Shown one piece after another: positions 33,736 to 42,032 of a DNA stretch of 64,000 nucleotides. Source of the stretch: Rhodoferax potami (lineage in GTDB: Bacteria; Pseudomonadota; Gammaproteobacteria; Burkholderiales; Burkholderiaceae_C); assembly GCF_032193805.1 (NCBI RefSeq), contig NZ_JAVBIK010000001.1, positions 1,102,033 to 1,166,032 of the forward strand, in the 5' to 3' direction. Made by a program: the position numbers and the translations under genes. Within the stretch, counting starts at the first letter, position 1, and each line of letters begins with the position of its first letter. The notes under the pieces are model-generated. The model was not told the origin of the DNA. It ran no database searches and saw only the letters and a program-made list of their open reading frames with translations.

Positions 33736-34224
33736 TCAGGGTGTCAGGCGGTCCATCAAACGGGCATGAACCACCGGGGCCACGAAGGCGGCAACGTCGC
33801 CCTTGAGCGTGGCAATCTCCCGGACCAGCGTACTCGAGATGAATTGAAAACGCGAGTCCGGCGTGAGGAAAACCGTTTCTACATCAGGGGCTAAAGACTT
33901 GTTCATGCCGGCGAGTTGCGCCTCGTAATCAAAGTCGGTCACCGAACGCACGCCACGCACCATGGCGCGGGCACCATGGGCGACTGCGAAGTCGCGCACC
34001 AGCCCACTGAAGCTCTCTACCTGCACGTTGTCGAGCGGCTGGAAGACTTCGCGCGCCATCTCCAAACGCTCGTCGAGACTGAAAAGCGTCTTCTTGTGGT
34101 GGGCAACCGCCACTGCCACGATGACCGTCCCGAAGAGACGCGACGAACGACGGATCAGGTCCTGGTGGCCCAAAGTAATAGGGTCAAAGGTTCCGGGGAA
34201 AACAGCAATTGTGGCTTGGGGCAT
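33736..34224 (-). CDS. coaD: Phosphopantetheine adenylyltransferase
   Basis: A 162-residue nucleotidyltransferase in coenzyme A synthesis. It has AVFPGTFDPITLGHQDLIRR (about residues 7-26, with the T/HxGH motif), VRGVRSVTDFDYEAQLAGMN (about 89-108) and FISSTLVREIATLKGDV (about 128-144). Length is typical. It lies between rsmD and the damaged uspA on the minus strand. Confidence 0.97.
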   Translation of the reverse strand: MPQATIAVFPGTFDPITLGHQDLIRRSSRLFGTVIVAVAVAHHKKTLFSLDERLEMAREVFQPLDNVQVESFSGLVRDFAVAHGARAMVRGVRSVTDFDYEAQLAGMNKSLAPDVETVFLTPDSRFQFISSTLVREIATLKGDVAAFVAPVVHARLMDRLTP

Positions 34225-34246
34225 GGCAGGGCCTTCTCAAAGGGGC

Positions 34247-34891
34247 TTAGGGCGCAACCAGCGCTTGCAACAGGTGGGCATGGACCGCGCCCGCCTTCAG
34301 ATGCCGGTAGACCCGCAGTCCATACGCGCTCAAGGCCTCATCGGTGTAGGCGGCAGGGGACTCCAGATACACCCAGCCACCGGTGGCCAATGCATGGGCA
34401 CAGGCACCCAGCGCGGGCTCAAACAAGGGTGCATCAAACGGCGGATCGATAAAAATCACATCCAGACTTGCGGGTGCCGCCTGCCGGATCGCCGCAATGC
34501 CGTCACCGCGTTGCACCAGCACCATGCCGGCGTTAAGCTGGGATTGGGTCTTTTTGAGCTGGTCGATCAGGGCGGTGTCCTGCTCGATCAATGTCACTTG
34601 CTTGGCGCCGCGCGAAGCGGCTTCAAAACCCAGGGCGCCGGTACCGGCAAAGGCATCCAGACAGCGCAAGCCGGTCATGTCCTGGCCCAGCCAATTGAAC
34701 ACGGTTTCACGGACCCGGTCGGGCGTGGGGCGCAGGCCCGGCTTGTCTGCGACCTTGAGTTTGGTGCGCTTCCAGAGTCCGCCAATGATGCGGATTTCGT
34801 GGCTCTGAGCCGCCCGGGGGCGTGGGGGGCGCTTGGCGGCGCCTGCAGCACCGCGGGGAGATGTGGTTTTAGAGGAAGCTTTGGCGTTCAT
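34247..34891 (-). CDS. rsmD: 16S rRNA (guanine-966-N2)-methyltransferase RsmD
   Basis: A 214-residue protein. It has a basic Ala/Pro/Arg-rich N-terminal extension of about 30 residues, then EIRIIGGLWKRTKL, RPTPDRVRETVFNWLG (about 55-70), the SAM motif CLDAFAGTGALGFEAASRGA (about 77-96) and the catalytic DVIFIDPPFD (about 148-157, the N/DPPF motif). It methylates G966 of 16S rRNA. The 22-base gap to coaD and the preceding M16 genes suggest one operon. Confidence 0.93.
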   Translation of the reverse strand: MNAKASSKTTSPRGAAGAAKRPPRPRAAQSHEIRIIGGLWKRTKLKVADKPGLRPTPDRVRETVFNWLGQDMTGLRCLDAFAGTGALGFEAASRGAKQVTLIEQDTALIDQLKKTQSQLNAGMVLVQRGDGIAAIRQAAPASLDVIFIDPPFDAPLFEPALGACAHALATGGWVYLESPAAYTDEALSAYGLRVYRHLKAGAVHAHLLQALVAP

Positions 34892-34900
34892 GGAGTGAGC

Positions 34901-36253
34901 TTACCGCACCGGATCCGGCGCACCCAGCACCACGGTGGACATCCGGTCGGGCTGCAGCACACGGGCCATGGCTGCGCGCACATCTGCTGCTGTGAGCTTG
35001 TCGATCTGCTGGGTCCAGGTGTCGAGGTAATCGAGCGGCAGGCGGTTCCAGGCGATGTTGGCCACGTTGTCCAGCAACTTCTTGTTGCTGTCGATCCGCA
35101 GCGCAAAGCCGCCCATCAAATTGTCTTTGGCGGCTTGCAGCTCCTTGTCAGACGGGCCCTGCGCAACAAACCGGCTCAGCACTTCCCGCACCAAGGCCAG
35201 CGCCTGCTCTGCTTGGTCGGGCCGCGTCTGAAGGCCGACGGTAAAGGCACCAGCGTGCAGACCCGGCGCAAAGAAGCTGTACACGCTGTAGGTCAGGCCT
35301 CTTTTTTCGCGCACCTCTTCGGTCAAGCGTGCGGTGAATCCGCCGCCCCCCAGAATGTGGTTGCCCACCGTCAGCGCAAAGAAATCAGGATCGTTGCGCT
35401 TGAAGCCTGGTTGCCCCACCAGCACATGGGCCTGGGCAGAGGCAAACGCAATCCGCTGGTCACTGGCGGCCGCCAAGGGCTGCACCTCTGGCACCGGTGG
35501 TGGTTTCACACAGCCGGCTTGGGGCAAGCGGGCCAGCAACTTGGTCACCAGTGCGTCGGCCTGTGTCCGGTTGAGTGCACCCACGATGCTGACCTGGACC
35601 GCACACGCCCGCAGAACACGGGCATGCAAGTCGCGCATGTGCTGCACGTGGGTGCGGAGCAAGCTCGCCTCGGTCGGTTCATAACCATAGGGGTGGTTGC
35701 CATACACCGCGCGGTTCAAAGCGCGGGCTGCCAGTGTGGCGGGCCGGGTGTTGGCCTCCTTGAGGCTGGCGATCAGCTTGGGTCGGTCGCGCAACCACGG
35801 CGCCTCCGGAAACGCCGGCTCGCCAATCTGACGCGCAGCCAGCGCAACCGCTTGGTCCAGGATATCGGGATAGGTCAAGGACCGCAGCGCGAAGCTCATG
35901 CGGTCGGCGCTCGCGCTGCCACCGAAAGAAGCTCCCAAATCCGCCCACGCCTCGCTGAGTTGGTTTTCATCCAGCGCCGGGCCGGCATGGCTGGCGCGCA
36001 CACCGTTGGAGGTGCTGGTGGCCATCAGATTCGCCAGACCAGGCTGGTCGGCCGGGTCGCGCCGGCTGCCGGCATCCAGATCAATTTGCACATCCACCAT
36101 CGGGATGGCCGGGCTCTCGACCAGATACACCCGGGCGCCTTGGGGCTGCGTCCAGTGCTGAATGGGAATGCCCGCCCAAGCAAAGTTTATATAAAAAAGG
36201 CCTATAGCGCCCGCAATCATTGCGCGAGCAGCTATCAATTTAGGAGTGTTCAT
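34901..36253 (-). CDS. M16-family peptidase homologue, non-catalytic partner
   Basis: A 450-residue periplasmic protein with a signal peptide of about 26 residues. It has the M16 fold: GSRRDPADQPGLANLMATST where active members carry HxxEH, and KRGLTYSVYSFF and NKKLLDNVANIAWNRLP further on. The zinc motif is absent, so it is probably the inactive half of a heterodimer with the gene upstream (36269-37747), 15 bases away, as in other bacterial M16 pairs. The whole signal peptide (MNTPKLIAARAMIAGAIGLF) is encoded by a copy of the dispersed repeat. Confidence 0.9.
   Translation of the reverse strand: MNTPKLIAARAMIAGAIGLFYINFAWAGIPIQHWTQPQGARVYLVESPAIPMVDVQIDLDAGSRRDPADQPGLANLMATSTSNGVRASHAGPALDENQLSEAWADLGASFGGSASADRMSFALRSLTYPDILDQAVALAARQIGEPAFPEAPWLRDRPKLIASLKEANTRPATLAARALNRAVYGNHPYGYEPTEASLLRTHVQHMRDLHARVLRACAVQVSIVGALNRTQADALVTKLLARLPQAGCVKPPPVPEVQPLAAASDQRIAFASAQAHVLVGQPGFKRNDPDFFALTVGNHILGGGGFTARLTEEVREKRGLTYSVYSFFAPGLHAGAFTVGLQTRPDQAEQALALVREVLSRFVAQGPSDKELQAAKDNLMGGFALRIDSNKKLLDNVANIAWNRLPLDYLDTWTQQIDKLTAADVRAAMARVLQPDRMSTVVLGAPDPVR
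36190..36243 (+). repeat. Dispersed repeat family copy encoding an M16 signal peptide
   Basis: Plus strand AGGCCTATAGCGCCCGCAAT, TGCGCGAGCAGCTAT and CAATTTAGGAG. It is the clearest copy in the window and is used here as the reference. Read on the minus strand it encodes LIAARAMIAGAIGLFYI, the core of the signal peptide of the gene ending at 34901. Confidence 0.75.
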
Positions 36254-36268
36254 GGTGTCGTGTAGTGC

Positions 36269-37747
36269 TCAGTGCCGCATGCCAGCCGCCGGCGATCGGG
36301 GCTTGCGCGCCATCTCCAAAGGCTGGGGAATCAGGGTGGCAACCGTCAGCGCATCGTCCCCGAAGTAACGTGCAGCAGCGGATTGCACCTGCACCGCACT
36401 CACCCCGCGAAGCCGCTCCAGCAGCACCGTGTCGCTGCCCAAGGCAAATCCGTTGATCCAACTCACCCCCAACAAGCGGGCCTGGTTAAACACACTGTCT
36501 TGCTTGTAGACCTCACCGGCCACCCAACGGTTTTTCACCCGCAACAGCTCGGCCTCGGTCACCCCCTCCTTGGCCACCAGGGCGATCTGGGCGCGCAAGG
36601 CGGCCTCCACCTCTGCCGCGGTCTTGCCCGCCGCAGGCACCCCGTAGAGCGTGAAGAGCTGTGGCCCCCGGGCGGTCAACCCGTAATAGGCGCCGGCGCT
36701 GTCGGCCACCGAAGGCTCGGTCAATGTCAAGGCACGCGGGAGCCGCGCACCGTCGTAGCCCGACAACACGGCAGAAAGCACTGTCAAGGCCAAAGCGTCT
36801 TCGCTGGGCGCATCCATGGGCACGGTCGCTTGGGCAGGGAGCCCCTCGGGCCGCAGACCCGGCACCTTGAAGGACAGCGCCACATAAGCCTGCTCTGCCG
36901 GGGCCTTGAGAGCCAAGCGCCGCAAGCCGGCCTGCTCCGGCTCGGTGCGGGGCTTGCGCAGGGGCACCGCACGCGCAGGCAGGCTGCCGTAGTACTTTTC
37001 GGCCAAGGCCCGCACGGCATTCACCTCCACATCCCCGGCCACCACCACGGCGGCGTTGGTGGGGGTGTACCAGCGGCGGTAAAAGTCGCGCGCGTCCTCC
37101 GGTTGCAGGCTCTCCAGATCGCTCATCCAGCCCACAATCGGGCGGCGATAGGGGTCTGCCTGGTAGGTCACACCGTCCATCGCCTCGTGCAGGCGCGCAT
37201 GGGGTTTGTCTTCGGTGCGCAGGCGGCGCTCTTCTTTGACCACCTCCAGCTCCTTGCGGAAGTCTTCATCGGTCCAGGTGCTGTTGGCAAAGCGGTCGGC
37301 CTCGAGGCGCATCACATCCTCCAGCCGCTGAGAGGGGATCTGCTGGAAGTATCCGGTGTAGTCTTTGCTGGTAAACGCGTTTTCACGCCCGCCCAATGCC
37401 GCTACCTGGCGGGAAAAATCGCCGGCTTTGACCGTAGGTGTGCCTTTGAACATCATGTGCTCCAAGACATGGGCCACCCCACTGCTGCCATCGACCTCGT
37501 CCATCGAACCCACCCGCACCCACAGCATGTGGACCGCAGTGGGCGCCCGCCGGTCGGGCTTGACGATCAGGGTCATGCCGTTTTTCAAGGTGAACTGCTG
37601 CGCCAGCGGTGCGGTCACAGAAACCGGGGGTTTCGCTTGGCCCAATGCCAGAGGGCTCGCACTGATCAGCGCCAGCGCACATGCCCCTGCAGACCACGAA
37701 ATGCAGGCGCGCCGCAGAGCGCCCGTCAGGTGAAATGGGTGTTTCAT
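36269..37747 (-). CDS. M16-family zinc metallopeptidase
   Basis: A 492-residue periplasmic peptidase. A long signal peptide (cleavage after LALGQA near residue 36) is followed by the M16 active site: GSSGVAHVLEHMMFKGT with HxxEH (about residues 85-101), then AFTSKDYTGYFQQIP and a downstream glutamate region EADRFANSTW. It would cleave peptides with a zinc ion and likely pairs with the catalytically empty homologue downstream. The ATG at 37747 is chosen; longer in-frame readings run antisense through ftsY and are not credible. Its start is only 28 bases from the divergent ftsY start. Confidence 0.92.
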   Translation of the reverse strand: MKHPFHLTGALRRACISWSAGACALALISASPLALGQAKPPVSVTAPLAQQFTLKNGMTLIVKPDRRAPTAVHMLWVRVGSMDEVDGSSGVAHVLEHMMFKGTPTVKAGDFSRQVAALGGRENAFTSKDYTGYFQQIPSQRLEDVMRLEADRFANSTWTDEDFRKELEVVKEERRLRTEDKPHARLHEAMDGVTYQADPYRRPIVGWMSDLESLQPEDARDFYRRWYTPTNAAVVVAGDVEVNAVRALAEKYYGSLPARAVPLRKPRTEPEQAGLRRLALKAPAEQAYVALSFKVPGLRPEGLPAQATVPMDAPSEDALALTVLSAVLSGYDGARLPRALTLTEPSVADSAGAYYGLTARGPQLFTLYGVPAAGKTAAEVEAALRAQIALVAKEGVTEAELLRVKNRWVAGEVYKQDSVFNQARLLGVSWINGFALGSDTVLLERLRGVSAVQVQSAAARYFGDDALTVATLIPQPLEMARKPRSPAAGMRH

Positions 37748-37775
37748 AGAATGCTGTGATTCTAGAAACGCACTC

Positions 37776-39044
37776 ATGTTCAGTTTTTTCAAAAAGAAAT
37801 TCTTTTCCTCGACGACTCCGGCCCCTGAAGCGGTAGCGCCCGACGCGCCTCTGCCCGCCGAATCCCCATCGCCCGCCGCCCCGGCACTGCCCACGGCCTC
37901 TGCCCCGGCCACGCCAGCTGCATCGCCCGCCGCGCTGCCTGACGCAGCCCCGGCAGCGCCTGTACCCGCTGCGGTAACCACTGCAGCAGCCAGCCCCGCG
38001 GCGCCCGCCGTTGTTGTTGCAGTGCCCGCGCAGGCTGTGCAAACAGCGCCTGCTTCGCCGCCGCCTTCCTGGGGCACTGGCTCGCTGATTGGCAGCGCCT
38101 TGGTGGCGCCGATTGAGATTCCCGAGCCACCGGCTACACCGCCTGAGCGCCAGAAGTGGCTCGACAAGCTCAAAGCCGGTCTGGGCAAAACCGCGAGCAG
38201 CATCTCCGGTGTTTTCGTCGGGACCCAGATTGACGAGGCGCTGTACGAAGACCTCGAAGGCGCCCTGCTGATGGCCGATGCGGGCGTCTCCGCCACCGAG
38301 CACCTGACGGCGGCCCTGCGCCGCAAAGTCAAAGCGACCGGCGTGACCCACCCGACGGCGCTGAAAAATATTTTGATCGCCGAGCTCACCGAGCTACTGC
38401 AACCACTGCAAAAGTCCCTGGTAATCGGCGAGCACACGCCCACCGTGGTGATGGTGGCAGGCGTCAACGGTGCGGGCAAAACCACCAGCATCGGCAAGCT
38501 GACCAAGCATTTGGCCGACAGCAACGCCAGCGTTTTGCTGGCAGCTGCAGACACCTTCCGCGCAGCAGCGCGAGAACAGCTCACCGTCTGGGCTGACCGC
38601 AATACGGTCGAAATCGTCAGCCAAGAAGGTGGCGACCCCGCTGCCGTGAGCTACGACGCGGTCACCGCCGGCAAAGCGCGCGGCAAAGACGTGGTGCTGG
38701 TCGACACCGCGGGCCGATTGCCCACCCAGCTGCACCTGATGGAAGAGCTGAAGAAGATCAAACGCGTGATCGCCAAAGCCGACGGCACTGCCCCGCACGA
38801 AGTGCTGCTGGTGATCGATGGCAACACCGGCCAGAACGCGGTGCAGCAGGTCAAAGCGTTCGACGACGCGCTCGGCCTCACCGGCCTGATCGTTACCAAG
38901 CTAGACGGCACCGCCAAGGGCGGCGTGCTGGCGGCCATCGCCCGCGAGCGGCCGATTCCGGTGTACTTCATCGGGGTGGGCGAGAAGCTTGATGAACTGG
39001 AAACTTTCAACGCCCGGGAATTCGCGCAGGCCTTGCTGGCTTAA
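37776..39044 (+). CDS. ftsY: Signal recognition particle receptor FtsY
   Basis: A 422-residue SRP GTPase. MFSFFKKKFF starts the protein, then residues 15-120 are an Ala/Pro-rich low-complexity A domain. The NG domain follows with GVNGAGKTTSIGKL (G1, about 230-243), DTFRAAAREQL, VDTAGRLPTQ (G3) and TKLDGTAKGGV (G4). It docks SRP-ribosome complexes to the SecYEG translocon. A terminator starts inside its stop codon. Confidence 0.97.
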   Translation: MFSFFKKKFFSSTTPAPEAVAPDAPLPAESPSPAAPALPTASAPATPAASPAALPDAAPAAPVPAAVTTAAASPAAPAVVVAVPAQAVQTAPASPPPSWGTGSLIGSALVAPIEIPEPPATPPERQKWLDKLKAGLGKTASSISGVFVGTQIDEALYEDLEGALLMADAGVSATEHLTAALRRKVKATGVTHPTALKNILIAELTELLQPLQKSLVIGEHTPTVVMVAGVNGAGKTTSIGKLTKHLADSNASVLLAAADTFRAAAREQLTVWADRNTVEIVSQEGGDPAAVSYDAVTAGKARGKDVVLVDTAGRLPTQLHLMEELKKIKRVIAKADGTAPHEVLLVIDGNTGQNAVQQVKAFDDALGLTGLIVTKLDGTAKGGVLAAIARERPIPVYFIGVGEKLDELETFNAREFAQALLA

Positions 39045-39083
39045 CCCCTGATACCTGCAGTGTAAGAAAACGGGGTTATTTTT
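39042..39083 (+). terminator. Terminator after ftsY
   Basis: TAACCCC (39042-39048, including the ftsY stop) pairs with GGGGTTA (39072-39078), then TTTTT. The loop is long (23 bases), so strength is uncertain. Confidence 0.6.
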
Positions 39084-39115
39084 CGACTCATGTTTTTTTA
39101 AGGACGCTTCGCACC

Positions 39116-40315
39116 ATGACTCTTCGCATCGCACGTCGCCAACTGATCGCCGGCACTGCTGCCGCACTCGCGGCTCCCGCATTCGCCCAATCCACCGCCG
39201 CCTGGTCTGCCATTGAGGCCAAAGCCAAAGGGCAAACGGTGTACTTCAATGCCTGGGGCGGGTCGGAGACCATCAACGCCTATATCCAGTGGGCCGCGGG
39301 CGAGGCGCAAAAGCGCTTTGGTGTGACGGTGCAGCACGTCAAAATTGCCGACGCGCCGGACATGATCAAGCGGGTGCGCAACGAAAAAGCCGCTGGCAAA
39401 ACCAACGGCAGCGTGGACATGGTGTGGATCAACGGTGAAAACTTTTTGACCATGAAGCGCGAGGGCCTGCTCTTCGGGCCTTTTGCTGAGAGCTTGCCCT
39501 CGTATGCCAAAGTGGACGTGCAAGGCAAACCCACCACCCGCCTCGACTTTGCCGAGCCCACCGATGGCCTGGAAGCCCCCTGGGGCATGGCTCAGCTGAC
39601 CTTCATGGTCGACAGCAAGCGCACCCCCAAGCCGCCACAAAACCTGGCCGAGCTGCAAGCTTTTGCCAAAGCCAACCCCGGCCGCGTAACCTACCCGCGC
39701 CCGCCCAACTTCCACGGCACCACCTTCTTGAAGCAAGTGCTGATGGACGTGAACACCAATCGCGACACACTCTACAAACCAGTCACCACCGACGCGTTTA
39801 CCAAAGCCACCGCTCCCCTGTGGGCAGCGCTGGACCAGATGCACCCGCACCTGTGGCGCAGCGGCAAGCAGTTCCCCAACAACGCTGAGGCGATCCGCCA
39901 GATGCTGGCCGATGGCGAAGTAGCAATTGCACTCACCTTCAACCCCAACGACGCTGCAAATGAAATCGCGGCCAAGCGCCTTCCTGCGAGCATCACCAGC
40001 TATCAATTCAGTAGCGGCACGATCGGCAATACGCACTTCGTTGCGATTCCGGTCAACGCGACTGCCAAAGAAGGCGCGCAGGTATTCGCCAACTTCTTGC
40101 TCAGCGCAGAGGCGCAAGCCCGCAAGGCTGATATCGCTGTCTGGGGCGACCCGACGGTGCTCGCGCTCGACAAGCTCAGCGCCAGCGAGCGCGCTGCATT
40201 CGCGGCTAAGCCTTTGCCCGGCCAAGTAGAAAAGCCGGCACCTGCTATTCCAGAGCCCCACGGCAGCTGGGTCGATGCGCTGGAAAAGGAATGGACCAAG
40301 CGCTACGGGGCATGA
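39116..40315 (+). CDS. ynjB: ABC transporter substrate-binding protein, YnjB-like
   Basis: A 399-residue periplasmic binding protein with a twin-arginine-like signal (MTLRIARRQLIAGTAAALAA, cleavage after AFA). The mature part has VYFNAWGGSETINAYIQWAAGE, DMVWINGENFLTMKREGLLFGPF and PWGMAQLTFMVDSKR, matching the YnjB family as I recall it. The ligand is unknown. Its likely membrane partner genes ynjC and ynjD lie about 20 kb away at 60794-63107. A repeat-like stretch CAGCTATCAATTCAGTAGC (about 39998-40016) lies inside the gene. Confidence 0.85.
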   Translation: MTLRIARRQLIAGTAAALAAPAFAQSTAAWSAIEAKAKGQTVYFNAWGGSETINAYIQWAAGEAQKRFGVTVQHVKIADAPDMIKRVRNEKAAGKTNGSVDMVWINGENFLTMKREGLLFGPFAESLPSYAKVDVQGKPTTRLDFAEPTDGLEAPWGMAQLTFMVDSKRTPKPPQNLAELQAFAKANPGRVTYPRPPNFHGTTFLKQVLMDVNTNRDTLYKPVTTDAFTKATAPLWAALDQMHPHLWRSGKQFPNNAEAIRQMLADGEVAIALTFNPNDAANEIAAKRLPASITSYQFSSGTIGNTHFVAIPVNATAKEGAQVFANFLLSAEAQARKADIAVWGDPTVLALDKLSASERAAFAAKPLPGQVEKPAPAIPEPHGSWVDALEKEWTKRYGA

Positions 40316-40345
40316 GAAATAGTTCGCAGATCGGCGAACTATTTC
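40316..40345 (+). terminator. Perfect 12-bp hairpin directly after ynjB
   Basis: GAAATAGTTCGC (40316-40327) and GCGAACTATTTC (40334-40345) form a perfect 12-bp stem with a six-base loop, starting at the base after the stop codon. There is no T-run, so it may stabilise the mRNA end or be an operator rather than an intrinsic terminator. Confidence 0.5.
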
Positions 40346-40437
40346 CAATGTTTGTAAGCAATTGCTAGACAGACCCACGGCTTAGGCGTTTCAATGCGTC
40401 TGGGCCAGTTGGCGGCCTTTTATTTGGATCTGTCTGT

Positions 40438-41058
40438 ATGTCTTACCTCTCCCGTTCTACCCACGCCGCGCGTCTGTGCACCACAGTTGCCGCCCTCGCC
40501 TTCACCGGCGCATTGCTGAGCGCTTGCCAGCAGGCGCCAGTGGTGCCAGCCACCCCGGTCTACACCGGGCCGACCTTGCCGATTGCCCAGTCGGAGCGTG
40601 GTGTTCAGATTTTTCTGCCGAGCTCGGCCTTGTTTGAGTCGGGCAAGTCCAGCCTGAACGTCACAGAGTCCTCCGCCTATTTGCAGCGTGTTGCGGTGTT
40701 GATCAACACCAAGACCGACAAAAATGTGATCCTCGAAGGCCACACCGACAACCTTGGCAACGAAGCCCTGAACCAAGAACTCTCGGAAGCCCGTGCCCGT
40801 AGCGTGCGCCAAGCCTTGATCGCCCAAGGCATTGATGCCAAGCGCCTGAGCACCGCAGGCTACTCGTTCAACCGCCCTGTGGCCTCCAACGCCAACGACG
40901 AAGGCCGCAAACTCAACCGCCGTGTCGAGGTGGTGATTCTGGAAGAAAAAGTGGAAAACATCACCCGTGGAGAAGCGCCCAACGCCTTCGAGAACGCCTG
41001 GGACCGCCTCAAAGCCATGATGGACAAGGGCTTGATTCAACCCGTGATGGGCAAGTGA
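40438..41058 (+). CDS. OmpA-family lipoprotein
   Basis: A 206-residue lipoprotein with signal and lipobox LLSAC (Cys near residue 30). The C-terminal OmpA/MotB peptidoglycan-binding domain contains ILEGHTDNLGNEALNQELSEARARSVRQAL (about 100-129) and RLSTAGYSFNRPVASNANDEGRKLNRRVEV. It should anchor the outer membrane to peptidoglycan. The start region is unusual: AGACAGA (40367-40373) can pair with TCTGTCT (40429-40435) right before the ATG. The stop overlaps the start of the patatin gene (TGATG). Confidence 0.9.
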   Translation: MSYLSRSTHAARLCTTVAALAFTGALLSACQQAPVVPATPVYTGPTLPIAQSERGVQIFLPSSALFESGKSSLNVTESSAYLQRVAVLINTKTDKNVILEGHTDNLGNEALNQELSEARARSVRQALIAQGIDAKRLSTAGYSFNRPVASNANDEGRKLNRRVEVVILEEKVENITRGEAPNAFENAWDRLKAMMDKGLIQPVMGK

Positions 41059-41957
41059 TGGGAGCGCCCGGCATGCTGCGTCGCACTTTCGCCCGTCAAC
41101 TGGCCACCGGTGTGGCGGCAGCCTCCGCCCTCGCCCTCTCAGGCCCCGCCGCCGCGCAGGCCACACCCCGGCGCACCGGCAAGCTCGGGCTTGTGCTGGG
41201 TGGCGGGTCCGCGCGCGGGTTTGCGCACATCGGTGTGCTCAAGGCGCTGGAAGAAAGCGGCTACAAGCCCGATGTGGTGGTTGGCACCAGCGCCGGCTCT
41301 CTGGTGGGCGCTTTCTATGCGGCGGGCTTCAGCCCCTGGCAAATGGAAGAAGTCGCCCTCAAGGTGCGTGATATCGATGTGGCCGACTTCAACTCGGCCA
41401 ACAAACGCGGCATGTTCGCAGGCGAGGCGCTGCAAAAGCTGATCAACGAATACGTGCGCAACCAACCAATTGAAAAGCTCAAGCTCACGTTCGGCGCTGT
41501 GGCCACCAACTTGAACAACGGTGACGCGGTGCTCTTGCGCTCCGGCGATACCGGCCAGGCGGTGCGGGCGTCGAGCGCGATTCCGGGCGTTTTTGTGCCG
41601 GCCGTTGTGGGCGGTGTGGAGCTGGTCGATGGCGGCTTGGTGAGCCCCCTGCCGGTGCGATTTGCGCGCACTTTGGGCGCCAGCCAAGTCATTGCAGTGG
41701 ACGTGGGCACCAAACCCCAGAACAACGTGGGCCATGGCCTCTACGAAGTGATCTTGCAGTCGTTTGAAATCATGGGCCGCGCACTGACCAATCTGGAGGC
41801 CAAAGAAGCCGACGTATTGATCCGGCCAGACACCGCCCGCTTCAGCAGCACCGACTTCGGTGCACGCAAAGACCTGATCCAGGCAGGCTATGTGGCCGGG
41901 CGAGCAGCCGTGGCAGAGATGAAAAGCAAGATTCCCCCCAACGCCCGGGGCAACTGA
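41058..41957 (+). CDS. Patatin-like phospholipase (RssA/YchK type)
   Basis: A 299-residue protein with an N-terminal export signal (RRTFARQLATGVAAASALAL, cleavage after AAAQA). The patatin motifs follow: oxyanion LVLGGGSARGFAHIGVLK (about 43-60), nucleophile VVGTSAGSLVGAFYAAG (G-x-S-x-G near 77) and the catalytic DGG in VELVDGGLVSPLPV. It should hydrolyse acyl esters, possibly membrane lipids, in the periplasm. ATG 41058 overlaps the stop of the OmpA gene. GTG at 41055 is also possible. Confidence 0.9.
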   Translation: MGAPGMLRRTFARQLATGVAAASALALSGPAAAQATPRRTGKLGLVLGGGSARGFAHIGVLKALEESGYKPDVVVGTSAGSLVGAFYAAGFSPWQMEEVALKVRDIDVADFNSANKRGMFAGEALQKLINEYVRNQPIEKLKLTFGAVATNLNNGDAVLLRSGDTGQAVRASSAIPGVFVPAVVGGVELVDGGLVSPLPVRFARTLGASQVIAVDVGTKPQNNVGHGLYEVILQSFEIMGRALTNLEAKEADVLIRPDTARFSSTDFGARKDLIQAGYVAGRAAVAEMKSKIPPNARGN

Positions 41958-42032
41958 ACCGGCTGGCGTGCCACCGTGGCCGCTTAGCACGGCGGTGGCA
42001 CCCGGCCCTGGCCACGGGGCCACAATAGCGCT

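Noticed and set aside
33962-36265. 767-codon open frame on the plus strand
   Set aside because: It runs antisense through coaD, rsmD and an M16 gene, all with clear motifs. Long antisense frames are expected in GC-rich DNA. No recognisable domain.
37748-38602. N-terminal extension of the M16 peptidase across ftsY
   Set aside because: It is antisense to the start of ftsY, low-complexity, and the signal peptide at 37747 gives the proper protein start.
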